Source: Helicocarpus griseus UAMH5409 (Eukaryota; Ascomycota; Eurotiomycetes; Onygenales; Ajellomycetaceae). Taken from it: 64,000 bases of DNA. The notes below the pieces were generated by a model. That model did not search any database. It saw only the letters and a program-made list of their open reading frames with translations, and was not told the origin of the DNA. Positions 34,258 through 47,004 of this stretch are shown piece after piece. Within the stretch, counting starts at the first letter, position 1, and each line of letters starts with the position of its first letter. Position numbers and translations under genes: made by a program. The stretch lies in contig PDNB01000026.1 in NCBI GenBank assembly GCA_002573585.1, positions 62,001 to 126,000 on the forward strand. The letters run 5' to 3'.

Positions 34258-35084
34258 ATGAATCTTCTCATCCTGCCTTGTGCAATCTTCCTGGCTATCA
34301 CTACTCTCAGCCGGCTGGGAGGTTCCTTGTCCAATACACTTCCGTATGACATCAGACCCCGTGTAGCCGCCCCTGAGAAGGAACCGATTCTCTCTCTTCC
34401 AGTTGGGGCCTCTTGCGAAGATGACTATAGTTGCGAAAAGTACCTTGCCTGTCTTGGGAGTAATGGCAAAAGAACCTGTCAAGATATCTTAACCGACTCC
34501 TGCAAGGCCAATCACATCCGGGTAGACTCAACAAATAAGGAGGATGAGATTATGCGTCTATTTTCTGAAAAAATCGAATCAACTAGAATCTTCTTCGGGG
34601 ATCTTCGACCTTTCAGATCTCCTCCGCCCGTTCCCTGCCAGGCTCATGTCAATTGCGGACCAAAAGTCAATTGCGCTGAGGACGCCGGCAAAAACGTGTG
34701 TGAAGACACTATAGTAAATCGTCAGGAAGGAGCACTTTGTTTCAGCGACGAAAACTGTGCAAGGTTTCTTTTTTGTGTCGACAGCACCAGCAGCAACAGC
34801 AGCAACAGCAGCAAGATCTGTCAAGGATTACAAGGGGTCAACCACCTTGAGCTTCCTGTGTCGAAGACTACAATTGTGCAGATGGCTTGGCTTGTGTCGA
34901 CAGCAACAACAGCAAGAAATCATGTCTAGAAATCATGACAGACTCGTGCAAGGCCAACACTACTCGGCTTGACAATGCGATGGAACGAGGTCAGAATCTC
35001 GAAGCCGAAAGAACTTCCGGGCTCGGAGGTCCCTGTAACGACAATAAGCACTACTCAAATGTACTAGCACTGTGGCCACGTTAG
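34258..35084 (+). pseudogene. Cysteine-rich secreted repeat protein with a frameshift
   Basis: The ATG at 34258 starts a signal peptide (MNLLILPCAIFLAITTLSR) and a 223-residue open frame ending at 34929. It contains cysteine-rich units: GASCEDDYSCEKYLACLGSN with TCQDILTDSCKAN, then a shorter CQAHVNCGPKVNCAED unit, then GALCFSDENCARFLFC. The pattern is C-x5-C-x5-C-x(7-16)-C. In another frame, starting at 34851 directly after a TGA (34848-34850), comes a further unit, ASCVEDYNCADGLACVDSNN, again followed by TDSCKAN, the same tail as unit 1, and then a degenerate PCNDNKHYS unit before the TAG at 35082. So a frameshift near 34846-34850 separates two parts of one tandem-repeat protein. Secretion and disulphide bonding are inferred from the signal peptide and Cys spacing. 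Function unknown; an effector-like or wall protein is only a guess. Confidence 0.65.
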
Positions 35085-36107
35085 GGAGAAGGAGGAAGAG
35101 CCCCCCTGTGGAGCTGCTGGGCTCTGTAGCTGGGGGACTAAATGCTGTAACCGCTGTGTGCGCACTGAATGGCTTCTTGGGCTGGGAGGAGAGTGTGAAT
35201 GATCTATTAGTAGTAGGTTTGGCAAGTTGGTTAGCTGCATACAAGCCCAACACTGCAATTTGGCTGGTAGTATTTATTTTTGAGATACACTTGGCCACTG
35301 AGTCTTCTTATACTAGTATTGAATAATACAGCCCTTTGGGAGTATACTTCCGTATAATGAATGATAACTTGAATGAGATCTTTCTTTCTGATGTTGAACA
35401 AGACCGAGGCATAGGTATATGCGACTAAGCCATCTTTGGACTAGCTCCCCACGTGGCATTTTCTTGGCGGTGTCTCGGCGCAACGATAATCCGCATGCAA
35501 GTCAGATGACGAAAGCTGCACGGTCGAAGCCGCATTCGGCATCTTCAGCTTCACGTCAACGTTGCACCCTCGATACAAGCAATATTTCCAACTTCTCCTC
35601 AACAATGACTACTTGAGCCGTTTCTGTGTCTAAGCAATTCTGTTACGCTGCCACTTCTCCTCTTAATCTGTCCGTTCTCGCCTGTGGCCCCCGTTCTGTC
35701 TTCCGGTGTTTTCCACGGCTTTTCGCCCTGCTCCTCCCCCCCCAATTTGTCCAGGTCGTCTTCACTCGTTTCTCCAGATACTCATCACCGACTGTTTTTG
35801 CTAGCTCACAGCTTGCCGTGGTGACTCTCGGCTAGACTATATAGCCTCGTATTGTTATCGAGGCTTTGGGACCAGTTTTATCCCAGGCAACCGCAGCAGT
35901 TCCACCGGAAAACAGGAGACAACCGCTTGCCCCGACACTCGCCGTCCCTCCTCCTCCCTCCTCACAAACACTATTGACCCTATTTTCGCAAACGATTTAG
36001 ACAATACCGCCAAACTGTCTTCGCTTTTGATCCCTCGAACCGTCTCCTTTTCCCCTGATCTCGACTCCGGTCCGAAGCCTCCATCCACTCTTACTCCGGA
36101 CTCCACA
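35085..36107. other. Promoter and leader of the ORM gene
   Basis: About 1 kb between the cysteine-rich protein and ORM. The first 200 bases may hold further decayed cysteine-rich units (a TGCTGTAACCGCTGTGTG-like Cys cluster near 35143). The part near 35640-36090 is C/T-rich, typical of fungal leaders. Confidence 0.5.
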
Positions 36108-36845
36108 ATGAGCCAGACACAGACGGGACGGAGGAGACGGTCGAGTAGTATCATCTACCAGGAGCCTCCCGAATCGCTTGAGCATACAAGCGATCAGGCT
36201 GCTCTACCCAACCTTAATGCGAATTGGGTCAACGCAAAAGGTGAGGAAATATACATTTTTCTCCCACAACCGGATTCTCCGCGTTTGTGCCACTCAAAAT
36301 GATTCGGCGCTGTCCTCGAAAACTGTGTTACCAGTAAACGCAAGCTAACTCAGGATTCTTATGTTTAGGTGCATGGACTATTCACTTCGTACTAATCATC
36401 GCCCTTAAGATTTTCTACGACATAATTCCCGGCGTATCGCAGGAAACTTCATGGACACTTACCAATATCAGCTATATGTTCGGCTCGTTTCTCATGTTTC
36501 ACTGGGTTCGAGGAGTACCGTTTGAATTCAATGCCGGAGCATATGACAACTTGAATATGTGGGAGCAAATCGACAATGGAGATCAGTACACACCAGCGAA
36601 AAAGTTTCTCCTCAGCGTTCCAATTATCCTCTTTCTACTCAGCACTCACTACACCCACTATGACCTGACCTACTTTATAATAAATTTCCTAGCAGTCTTG
36701 GGTGTGGTCATCCCGAAATTACCTATTGTGAGTGCCTCCAAATCTAAGGAAAGCTACTCCATAACCTCGTGTTACTGACGTATATTCTCTAAAGTCCCAT
36801 CGGATGCGAATAGGTCTATTTTCGGAACAGCGCGAGGATCCTTGA
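36108..36845 (+). CDS. ORM1/ORMDL family regulator of sphingolipid synthesis
   Basis: Three exons, 36108-36240, 36369-36727 and 36795-36845, encode 180 residues; the introns are 128 and 67 bases. ORM proteins sit in the ER membrane and inhibit serine palmitoyltransferase until they are phosphorylated. The N-terminal tail has GRRRRSSSIIY, matching the Ser cluster phosphorylated in yeast Orm1/2. Then come NLNANWVNAKGAWTIHFVLI and ALKIFYDIIPGVSQETSWTL, the conserved core, TNISYMFGSFLMFHWVRGVPF, a lumenal loop GAYDNLNMWEQIDNGDQYT, and LLSVPIILFLLSTHYTHYDL followed by a fourth membrane segment and FSEQREDP near the C-terminus. Length and layout are normal for fungal ORMs. Phosphoregulation by Ypk-type kinases is family knowledge. 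Confidence 0.95.
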
Positions 36846-38692
36846 TTTCATGCGGGTGTTTAGGCAAAGGAAAAAAAACCAAAGGAAAAAAGCAAGAAAA
36901 AAATATCCTCAAGTATAGCTCGATTTAGATTGAAAGTTTCTCTCCCTTATTTGTCCCTCACCTCATGTTTTAGTGCTGTCCATCCGCCTCCCGGACTGCA
37001 GCCGGGTAAACTGATTCTCGTCTTATATGACTCGAAACAAACACCCGCCCGGTTCTTTTTTGATAGCTTACCCTCTGAATTTAACTGATCTTTCAAGAAA
37101 CAAACCGCATCCTTCTCTCGTTCTATTCTCACCTGTGTTATTATTCATTCAATCGCCTTTTGAAATACTTTTGAACCGGGGAAGAGAAGGAAGGGGGCTG
37201 AAGCAACAAATACCCACATATTTATGTCATACCTGCCAGGCACGATCTCGGGAGTTTTGTGCGTTTCCAATTCAAAGCACGTTTGTGCTTTCATCAGGTT
37301 TCTCAATTTGGAAGAACGGGACAAATGGTGTCTAGTCTCTGGTTAAGAAAAGTCGCTTTTCGTACGACGCTTTTGGTCAGGATCTGTCTGTCGGCCTTTG
37401 CTCCTTTTGCGTGATATATACATCGTCTCAACCTTTTTATATAGCTCATTCGCCTGTACTTTGTCGGTTATCAAAGCTGCTTTTGTATTCATCATTGAAT
37501 TCGCTGTTATGGCGCACCGTTGCCTATAAGGTGGTACGAGCAATCAGTCCTTTTGGGCGCACTACTGATCTATTTCATGCGTATTCAGATTTCTTGAATG
37601 AAGAGACTTGTCGGAATAAACTGGCCTGCGATTATTGGATTGGTGGGATTGAAGAAACAGGAGGGGGACTGGAGCGTATCATGTATGATGTTATATGACT
37701 GAGAAGGGGGAAATACGGTCCAAGTTCTTATGCCAAACATGATGATAACCGAGCGAGTCTACAAGCGGTTGCTGTACCTAGTGATTCGTATGGAATGGTA
37801 CGCTTTCAGTCCACAGATTTAAAAATAAAAAATAAAAAACTCCTTGCTCCTTTTCCACTCTTATCCAGCGTGATTGGAAAGATTGAGGCTTTTTCTCCCA
37901 GCTCTTCTTTCTCATTTCGATTTTTCTTTAAATTTTTCTTTCTAGCGTTTCGACATCTCGCACCGCCCAAGCATCTTGCCTCCTTCTTCGTCATCCAAAT
38001 CAATTCATCGTATCTCATCTTACCATTAGAAAATTGAGAGGACCAGATGGGCGGGCGACACGATAGTATAGGCATACTGAAGTTTTAACGGGAATTTTTT
38101 CAGAGTGAGATTAAATCCACCGAACCCGCATCATTGAGCATAATAAGGAAAAGGAAAGTACAGTAGTGATAGGAAATCGTTTGATATTTGAGCCCTATGA
38201 TAAGGAACGGCCAGGTGCGGAGGACACAGCGACCAAAGAATTCGCTTGCTTGAGAAATAAGGAGCAAGATAAGAACGAAACGAAATATCGGGGCAAAGAG
38301 TTTAAGAAAAAGAAGAAAAACATGAATATTGGGACGAGTAGGCAATAAAAAAGTTACATGGCAAATATAAACGGTAAATGGGGGGAGGGGATAAGAACAA
38401 TAAATAAAACCAGGTCATTCATTTTCATACCGTCGTTTCAATATCAGACACACGCGCACGAATTAAACAAGGCACATAGCAAGACGTAAGGAGAAAGTAG
38501 AAAGAAAACCAACGTAAACCCGCACCCCTTTTCGCTGTAAAACTTGAAGAAAAATATAAGAAACCAGATTAAAGAGAAATAACAACCTAGGCCTAAAAAG
38601 GCCGAACCCTTTAAATGTCTATTCAGTAAATAATAAAGCAGCTGAATAAGTGAGATCTCGCAACCATGCCATGGAGGATGAGACCGAGTTGT
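36846..38692. other. Convergent intergenic region
   Basis: About 1.85 kb between ORM (+) and the large protein gene (-). A/T-rich runs near 36870-36900, 37820-37840 and 38300-38320 suggest 3' untranslated sequence. No gene, RNA or transposon recognised. Confidence 0.5.
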
Positions 38693-41600
38693 CTAATAAT
38701 CCTCGTCATCAATCTGGTTCGGGCTCCCTCTGTACTGCTGTCTTCTGGGGTATCCAGAGCTAGTGATAGGGCGGGGCCCTGTGGGCCTTCGTTGAGGATT
38801 GTTATGTTTGGGCGATGACCTAACAGGTGATCCGTTTGCCTGCGGAAGGTAAAGTGGTTAGTTATCAGATACCGCAAAATGCGATGGCCTAAACGCCCAA
38901 AATCTGAAACTTACGGAAGCATAATTATTAGAGTGGCGAGAACTACGCGAAGCCATCCGTTCTGCATAGGTGGCCTGACCATCGCCCTTCACTTTAGGCG
39001 GCTTTTGCGGAACCAATGGGCCTTCGTCCTTAATCTTTGGTGGGCGTGGAGGTGCGTTCCGTTTTCCAGAAGCGGATGACATGTCGGAGTAGCCACCGTC
39101 AGAAGGGGGAGCGTGTGGATTAGGAGTCATTCGACCCAGGCTTGGATTTGATACCCAACCCTCTGAATTGAGAGCTACCGGAGAGACAAAGGTCTGCGCC
39201 TGCGACTCGAGATGTGACTGATAACGACCCGTAGGTCCCTGACGTGGCTGAGGGTGCTGCAGATTCAAGCTATCCCTATGCGCTTGATACTTTGGGTGCT
39301 CCGAAAGCTGTGATGGGACTAGAGGAGACGGGGGGCGGTTCTCTTGTCTCTGTTCTAAGCTAGTGTTTGAACGTAACCTATCATCGCCTCGGTGGTCGTA
39401 GTAATCGGCAGTGTTATACCCTTCCTGTGCCAAATCTGAGCCGGAGCGCGATAGCTCTGAAGACTGTCGTTCTTTGCGACTAGTCTGGATGCTGTTGCGG
39501 ATATTTTCGCCCATGGAGGAAGCTGTTGTTTTCGACCACCTAGAAATCTTAGGGAAGAATGATGAGCTGCTTGATTTGTGTTTCCGAGTCTTCTCATTTG
39601 TTGTTTTTGGGGTTGTATCCGTGCTCAGAGCACCGGATGCAAGGGGCACCCGCGGAGGAGTTCCCAGCGGGACAGAACCACCTCTTTTATGACGACCCAT
39701 GTTTTGGGTATCAGCAGCTAATTGCTGGTCAAGTAAATCCTGTTCATGCGGCTCCAAATCCTCCTCATCCTCAAGGACAGGGCTTGGTCGGTGGTCCGAT
39801 CCACGACGTGTGCTTGCGGCTTTCATGTCCCCGGTCAATCGAGGCGAATTAGAAAAGCCTGACTGGTCTCCTCCCGTTGATGAGGTACCAGCTTGACTTT
39901 CAGGCTCATATCCGTCTTGATTAGGCTCGCGGAGATTGTCGTTCGAGTTAGCAGTCCCAGTCCCCGGTGCCCGACCTTCCTGAGCAGCTCTTAAAGCCTC
40001 AACCTCAAGAAGCAAATGAACGAGCATATCTTCGACCCTAGTAAGGTCGTTGGAGCCCTTAAGGCTCAGTCCTTTCAAAGCCCGCTTAAATAAATTCTTC
40101 CTCTTTGACCGCATCTCTTCATCGTCCTCCGCGCCTGTGTGTCGGGGTGTACGTGGGATACCGATGGGCTGAGGTCGAGGCCCACCAACTGCTTTTTGAG
40201 TACGATCATGCTGTTTCTCGTTTGCTTGGATAAGCAGTTCATCTTGTTGAGCGATATACCTTTTCATGTCCTCAAATGAATTACGCATTTCCGCTGCACT
40301 TCGAACAAGAGTAACGAGGATTTCAGTATCTCGAGCATTTCGTTGAGCATCACGAACAGTGAGCTGGATAAGAAGTCAGCACCCAAAAACTAGACTCAAA
40401 GGTAGTCGAGAAACATCAAATAAGGGGTTACGTACATGGTCCATAAGAGCAACAATATCTTTCGACTGTATTCTGTCGATTCCGTGTCCGGTCGCACTAT
40501 CGTAAAGAGGAGATGGCATTCCATGTGAATAGCCACTCAGATGCCGTTTGTGCGTGTCATTAAAGGGATCATCACGGACTGATAAATCTGTTAGTCTTCA
40601 TATTCCTTAGTCGAAAGATACCAAATCCTACCTCTAGGCTCAGGAGTACCAAGGCTTGGTGGGTTAGCACCCGATATGTAACCCTCATCCTTTAGCCCGG
40701 TTGGAGTCGATAAGTGGTCTGGATAATAGCCTCTCGCTTGCCCGTGCTCATCCTTGTTTCCATAGGCGTCGTCATAGCCAGTCTCATAAAATGGCTCGTT
40801 GTAATTCGTACTTGTGAAAGGAGCACCTAGACCTTTACTAGCAATAGGGCTCGCCCCGTCCGCAAGAACTGCTTGAGGCTCACGGAGTTCATCAATATTA
40901 GGCTCCAAGTGAATGACATTTCCCTTCGATCGCGGGGGTGTGGGGTCGTAGGGCCAATGGTCTCTGTTTTCGTGAGGCATGCCACCGATGGGGCCTTGGA
41001 TTATCGAAGGATTTGTATTTATCTCCGACTCTTCAGAATCAGGAATATGACCTATTTCCGGGATCGGGCTTCCAGCTCCCGGTAGCCCAGTTGCTCCCAT
41101 GTGAGGTTTCTCATCGGAGGAATCTTCGACACTTTGAGGTGGCGATGCAGCGCCCATCCGTTTAGAAAACGATTTCTCGTCGGGGCTTGATGCATCCTGC
41201 CGCTGCTTCAATGGGCTTCCCTGGCTAACCTCTGCAACACCTCGTTGGGCTCCATTGTATGACGCAGGACTCCCACTCTGGCGTCGATTAGGCGATCCAG
41301 GGGTTGAGTTCCTGCCAGAATGAACGGAGCGCAAATCAGCGACCGAGGAATCATGAAGGGACGCCACAGCAGACTCAACACCAACAGGTGTGTGAACATA
41401 TTCTGGGTTTGCTGCGGCCCCCTGTGCAACTTCTTGTCCTGTGGCAAAGGGGTCATCGAAACTATCATCGGTATGATTCGTCATGCGACGTGCATCGACC
41501 TGGGGTTCATCCGAGCTGCCGCGTTCGAAAGAGTATTGGTCTTCTTCGTCACTCTCGTCAAGCTGGCTTTCGCCCCACTGTCCATGTTTTGACGTCCGGG

Positions 41601-43821
41601 GAGTTTCTTCGTAGCCAAGTTCGACGCCAGACTCATCTTTTTGAGTTAGGATTGCCTTTCGCTTTTGTTCGTAGTCAGCTTGACGTGTTTGCCTGGCCAA
41701 GTTCGTGCTTGGGGCAGACGACAGAGAATCGATCGATAGCCTGTGGTCTGGTTCGGGAATGTCCCTACTTACTGATCCAGAACCATCAGCTTGTTGACCT
41801 GCTTCCTCTCCGATATCCGAGTCACCCTCTCTATAGCTTGCGACACTCTGGATTGGGCTCAGAGCACGTCCTGTATACACGTCCGCGTGTTCGTCATAAC
41901 GATCGAGATATGCATCGTCTGCATGTTGTGGCTCCGCTGCGGTTGGAGTGATATCTTCATCAATGGTTGGGCTTCTTGACTGGCTGTGCGCACTCAAAGT
42001 CATTCCCGGTGAGATTTCTTCGTTGGATTTTGATCCGGTAGCCAAACCACGGGGAGTTTGAGTTGGAGTTCGAGAAAGTGGTGACTCAACCTCCTCAGCT
42101 GACATGCGCGCTATCTCACCGCGCCTAGGTGTTTCAGTGCCAGTAGTCCTTTGGGATAATATGGATTCTCTCGTCAATTCGGAATCAATCTCACTGCGCA
42201 TGGGCATTTGTGGCACACCGTGCTTTTCAAACAATAATTCGGTCTCGTTGATACTTCCACTCCGACTCCGGCTTTTGTTCCGTTTTCTCCTACGCTCCCG
42301 TTTGTCCAGGCTTGACTTGGAGTCATGATGTTTGAGAGCAGCAGTTGTGAGGGCTGTACCGACGATTGCTGCAGCTTCAGCGTCCCGAAGACCTTTAGAC
42401 TTTTTTCTCTGTATGGGTTCATCTGAGGCATGGGAGTCTTCTGAGAATCTCCTTGCGTACGACTTAACGTACTGCGATTCGCGTGATTTCTCCCGCTTGG
42501 GTTCTTTGGATTTCCCGGAATATCCATCTGAAATAACCACTGGGTCTTTGCTGTCGCTACTGACTATCACACGTGGCTTGGCGACATCCGGAGCACTCGC
42601 ATGTTTAGACAATCGTCGACCCAGTTCATCCCTAGAAGCAACACTTCCCGAACCGAGAGATCCATTCGTATCGCGCTCAAACTGAGTTCGGTTGGCACGT
42701 ACCTTTTGATCCTTTTTCAATTCTTTGAGCTCTGGCAGAATAAGTCGTCGAATGGCGTCCTCGACCGTTTCCAGCAGTCGCGGGTTGTTGATTGAAGATT
42801 TGGAAGTTCCGGAGCGGAAAGAGTATTGATCTCCAGATTTCAGTTGAGGAGAGAGTGCGGAATTGCTCAAAAGGCTAGATTCCGCACTAGCCAAATCCTT
42901 GTCTCGATGTCTGCCTGACCGTCGACGCGACGATTTCCCTTCGGATTCTAGCTGTTCTTTGCTCACGCTTCGACTCCGACTCTTTTCCTTGTGTCTGTGT
43001 TTAGCGCGAGTTACATCGCGCGGGGCGGCACTGAGTTTCTCTGCCGCTTTATGCGCAATTCTTTCCCTGCTTAAACTTCGACTTCTCCTCCTTGAGGGTG
43101 TTTTCAACATTTCTGGAGACCGTTGCTGCTCAAGCCCCTCGTCACCGCTTATGCTGTGGCTTCGTTGACGACGAGCGTGAGGCATAGTATTCGAACCGTC
43201 GAGCAAGCTATCCTGGGGAATGGAAGAAATATCTGACGTTGGCTGGATATACCTAGCCGATAGTTCACTGTCCCTAGAGAATTCTATCTCCAGTGGTGAA
43301 CGGCGACCAGCACCAAGTTCGTCGGCCAAGGAGGCAATTGAACTGATACTTAGGTCGTCCGCTGTACCGTCTGTGATCTCTTTTGTTCGAGTGGGCGTCC
43401 CCAGAGAAATGCGCCTCGTATATGACGGCTTTCGTCCTCCGCTAGACTCACTGATTTGGATATGGTCGTTTTGTTCTCTGATCTTCCGAGCAGCGGAGGG
43501 TGTCACCTTCACTCTGACACTGGGTCGAGAATTCAGACCTCCACTCTTTTTCCCTCCTTCGAAGTACTCTATTAAAAGAGAGGTTTGAGACTGATGGGAA
43601 GATCGGGAAAGTTTGGATTCGTCTCGGTCTCGATTCTGAGATCGACGGCGTGTAGAGATTGTAATAGGGCTGCCGTCATCCGGAATAGAGTATGACGTCT
43701 TATCGGTTCGTCGGGAAAGGTCTGTAGCGAGGTCTGTCCCTGTGGCACTGCCTCCTGTCGTATCAAGGAATGAGGAGTCGGTCGGAGCTGGAAGCATCGG
43801 TTTGCGGGTGTTAACACCCAT
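38693..43821 (-). CDS. Very large Ser/Arg-rich conserved fungal protein, function unknown
   Basis: Four exons, 40632-43821, 40436-40578, 38915-40363 and 38693-38839, encode 1642 residues; introns are 53, 72 and 75 bases and all phases agree. The first two thirds are disordered and hold several SR/RS-like patches (SRRRSRSLSRERIAHKAAEK, KSRSRSVSKEQLE, KSRSRSGSINETELL). Short, well-preserved islands include VRVKVTPSAARKIREQN, DGTADDLSISSIASLADELG and LLETVEDAIRRLILPELKEL. Following exon 2, a helical part reads LTVRDAQRNARDTEILVTLV and MRNSFEDMKRYIAQQDELLI, likely coiled coil, and LFKRALKGLSLKGSNDLTRV with VEDMLVHLLLEVEALRAA. The tail is Pro-rich. I do not recognise the family; a coiled-coil scaffold (cytoskeleton, septum or spindle) fits the layout but is inference. 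Pro-rich and SR-like patches alone do not make it a splicing factor. Confidence 0.75.
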
Positions 43822-45550
43822 CGTGAGACGGCTAGCCGAGCAGTAGCATGCTCAATAGAATGTAAAAGAGAAGTGCGCGATGCCAGTGAGAATTTGGGAA
43901 CAGGGTAGCTGTGTGATAGAATGTAATCTCCTAAAAGGGGGACGGATAATGGAGTTGTCACCGCCGTTGTCGTCTCTTTTCCCTAGCAACAAACTGATTG
44001 TAGTCAAGTAGGTCGAGCCATCTAAGTAAGCCAGCAGTCGACAGATCAACTACAAACCCATGTAGAGAAACCAGCGGATTTTCTTGATAGCTGTTGATGT
44101 TGTTGAAATAGCGGAGGGTGGAGGGGGTGTGGTTGGAGGAGGAGGGAGAGGTGAGGTTGATAGACGATGATCGTAGATAGACAGTGTTGTCTCTCGCTCA
44201 CCTTGTAGGAAGCCCGCGCAAACCGCCCGTAATACACCCAAGACAATCCCCTTTTCCACAGACAATGAAACCTTATGTGCTCAACAGCTATTGAACAAGG
44301 ATACAGCAGAATAACAGAAACAGAAAAGCAGACAGGGAAGCAGAAATGATGATGATGGAAAGTGAAGTTGGAGAGTAGTTGAAGATGTAGAAAGGTGACA
44401 ATCCCGAATGGCGCTACAGAAAAAGAAGAGGCTGACAATCTCTTAGCGCGGGCTGCAGTATGGAGCAGGCAAGCAAGCAAGCAAGCAACTCTTCCCAGCC
44501 CTTCTTTTCATCGAACACACTCTATTATTGCTACAGTTGGGTAGACACAGCAGTCTTGGAAGCATCTCATTCTCTTACCGCCTCATTGGATCGCCTGAGC
44601 CCTGTCTACTTGCGCTGAGAAACACGCCTTGCTCTTCACACCTGGCACCCCCGGACGGTGCTCGTTGATTGATCGCAACAGAGGGGTCCGTCAACCAAGT
44701 GGATAATGCCAAATCGACGCACTAGCCCTCCAAAACAACGGCGTAGTATATCCAGATGGGGCCATGCCTCATGGAACTGCTCGCGCCATGGTTGAATGGT
44801 ATTTGGGCCCCGATATCCTTCCCGAAAACTCTCTCCCAAGTACCACATTTCACAAGCTTCTGAACTCGTCCAAACCTCTGACAAACTAAGATGTATGCGA
44901 CCGGAATATCCAAGTTACTCCCTTCTACAGCTCTGATTCGATCGTTCTTCTATCTCGGCCTTACCATCTGGCACCCTCTCCTGTTGACAGCTGGTCTGAA
45001 GTATAGCAGTTCAAGCACAGAACACTTCATGATACAAATCTTCGTGAATCAGGATGATAGATAATTAGCTACAGATCTACCGCTTCAGAAACAACGAATA
45101 CAGTGCCTTCTTTTGCATGTTCGTGTGGCGTCAGTCCACGAGGATATCAAACCGCGACCCCTCCAAGGTAGAACAGACAAGATATTCCGACATTCAGGTA
45201 TTATTATTATTATCAATTCCCGTCAACATTTAAGTTCCTTTTCATTGTCCATGCAATTATGTTTCACATTCAATTGTCCTTAATAATAAGAAGCATCGCA
45301 TACCGCATCGCATCGCATGAGCAAGAAGGAACAGCATTTGCGCTCCAGCCACTTCTAAGTTCTGCCCTCTCTGATCCTCGAATTCTCGATTGAAGCGCAG
45401 GCTGGCCCGTAGCTAAAGTTTAGCGTATTTGCTGGTCTCCTGGGCGACAAAATCCCAGCCCCGCCAGCCGATTGGATAGTCCCATCCTTGCCCAGATTTC
45501 ACATTTTTCGCGCTTGCCAACACATCACTCCACACCATCTCGAAGAATAA
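43822..45550. other. Intergenic region with short repeats
   Basis: About 1.7 kb upstream of the large protein. It holds a GCAA-type tetranucleotide run at about 44467-44487, an ATT run at about 45200-45215 and a CGCAT repeat at about 45297-45318. An open frame on the minus strand at 44636-44884 looks mildly protein-like but has no recognisable domain. Confidence 0.5.
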
Positions 45551-45997
45551 TGGACATCCTCCGACCGTCGACGACGTCAGTCAGTCTGTGCTCAGTTCAA
45601 TGTCACCTTCGCCCTCGACAACGACAGTCTGAGTGTAAGAGAACGAGACCTGGATGAGTCGGATGGCGAAAGCTACGGCTCATTGCTCGATCTTCAACGA
45701 AAATTGAAATGGGCAATCTTGAGGGAGCAGGCTATGACCAATGATCTATTGTATTTCGGTGTGCTGATTGCTGAGTGCTCACAAAATTCCCAGCCACTTC
45801 AAAATACCGTCTGCGAAGTTGCGAACCCGCTCTTTGCACACAGCCTCATTGGTTTCTTTCTCTCAGTGGCCCAACCCCTCTTTTATTCCTATGCACATCA
45901 CCACAAATCAAATGCCTGTCGGGGATTTTCTCTCTCTGCAATTCGAACTCCGAAGTTGATATATCACGTGATGTCCTCCATTCCAACCTTGGAATGA
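45551..45997 (+). other. Orphan open frame without a start codon, possible decayed gene
   Basis: One frame stays open for 149 codons, from directly after a TAA (45548-45550) to a TGA at 45995-45997. Its first half reads like a real protein: WTSSDRRRRQSVCAQFNVTF, ALDNDSLSVRERDLDESDG, then ESYGSLLDLQRKLKWAILRE. The first in-frame ATG is only at about 45735. An ATG at 45550 overlaps the beginning in another frame (MDILRPSTT), so a start frameshifted against the body is one explanation; a lost upstream exon is another. No GT-AG signal that would join an upstream exon was convincing. I do not recognise the family, and downstream of about 45750 the composition becomes ordinary. Confidence 0.4.
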
Positions 45998-47004
45998 ATC
46001 CATTTCAGCCTCGAGTTCGTTCCTTATTGAAAGGTAATCTCGTTCATATATCAAGCGTCTTTCTCTTATTGACTTCGAACTGTCATCGAGAAATGACATT
46101 CCCAATTTAATATTTGGCTATATGGTAGTCAATAACGCTGCGTAGGGGGCCTAGAATCTAGGCATCAATGTGTCAATCCTTGACGATAATTTGAGTGTCA
46201 ACTTTTTGTGTCTGAAGAGCAGATATGCTCGCTCCGTCTTTTTCTTTTGCAGTGTGCCTACGCCCTTGCATCTACCAAATGAAAATTTCACATGAGTGTG
46301 TGGTCTTTATCAATGCATTTCTTGAAGCTTTGCTCTCAAATTCGATTCCTTTCACAAATATCACATTTCAATCGAAGTATGGCGCGGTGACGAAGATCAT
46401 TTTTAAAAATGTCTTTTAACGAACTCCATGTACCTAAATATGACTACCAGTTGAGATAGCGGTAGTAGAGTCTGCTTTTCCGCTTGAGTCCCAATGGGAC
46501 AAAGCTTTTCTCTAAGAAGTGTATCAAAACGAAATATAAAGGAACAAAAAGAGCACCTACCTCTACATGGCCGGCAAACTTTTCAGAGTAAAGAGAGATA
46601 GTTCTGATATACTATACAAACAGGTAATCAAGTATCCATGGTAACGGATATCTGCATATCTCAGTCTCTCCGTTCCCCAAAGGCACGTTGCCGTCCACGC
46701 AGAGAATTCACTCCTGCGCGAGACAATTCACGTACCCATCCTCTTACACAGCTCCCCATTCTTCAAACACGTTCAGCAGTCTTAATCGAGTATCCCACAC
46801 AAAGGAAGTTGCCGCGTGTCTTTTTATTCGGCTTGATATTGATATAGGTAAGGGATTAGTCTTCATAGTGTTTCTGAGAATATATATATTTTTTCCCTAA
46901 CTTTGTCTTGTAGACAGGCGCTTTGACCGTCATCCTCTTCGGCCAACATGAGCTCGGCGAGAATTATAGAACCCCTACAATGCAGAATTGTAGAAGCCCC
47001 TTAA
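45998..47004. other. Intergenic region, nothing recognised
   Basis: About 1 kb between the orphan frame and the ipa-type relic. A short frame from ATG 46947 (MSSARIIEPLQ) ends at a TAA after 18 codons, close to the first recognisable codons of the relic, and may be its degraded start. Confidence 0.45.

Noticed and set aside
41304..41951. A 215-codon plus-strand open frame inside the 1642-residue gene
   Set aside because: It is antisense to a consistent, spliced minus-strand gene and has no domain.
44636..44913. Minus-strand frame with EQFHEAWPHLDILRR
   Set aside because: Mildly protein-like, but short, without a recognisable family or neighbouring exons.
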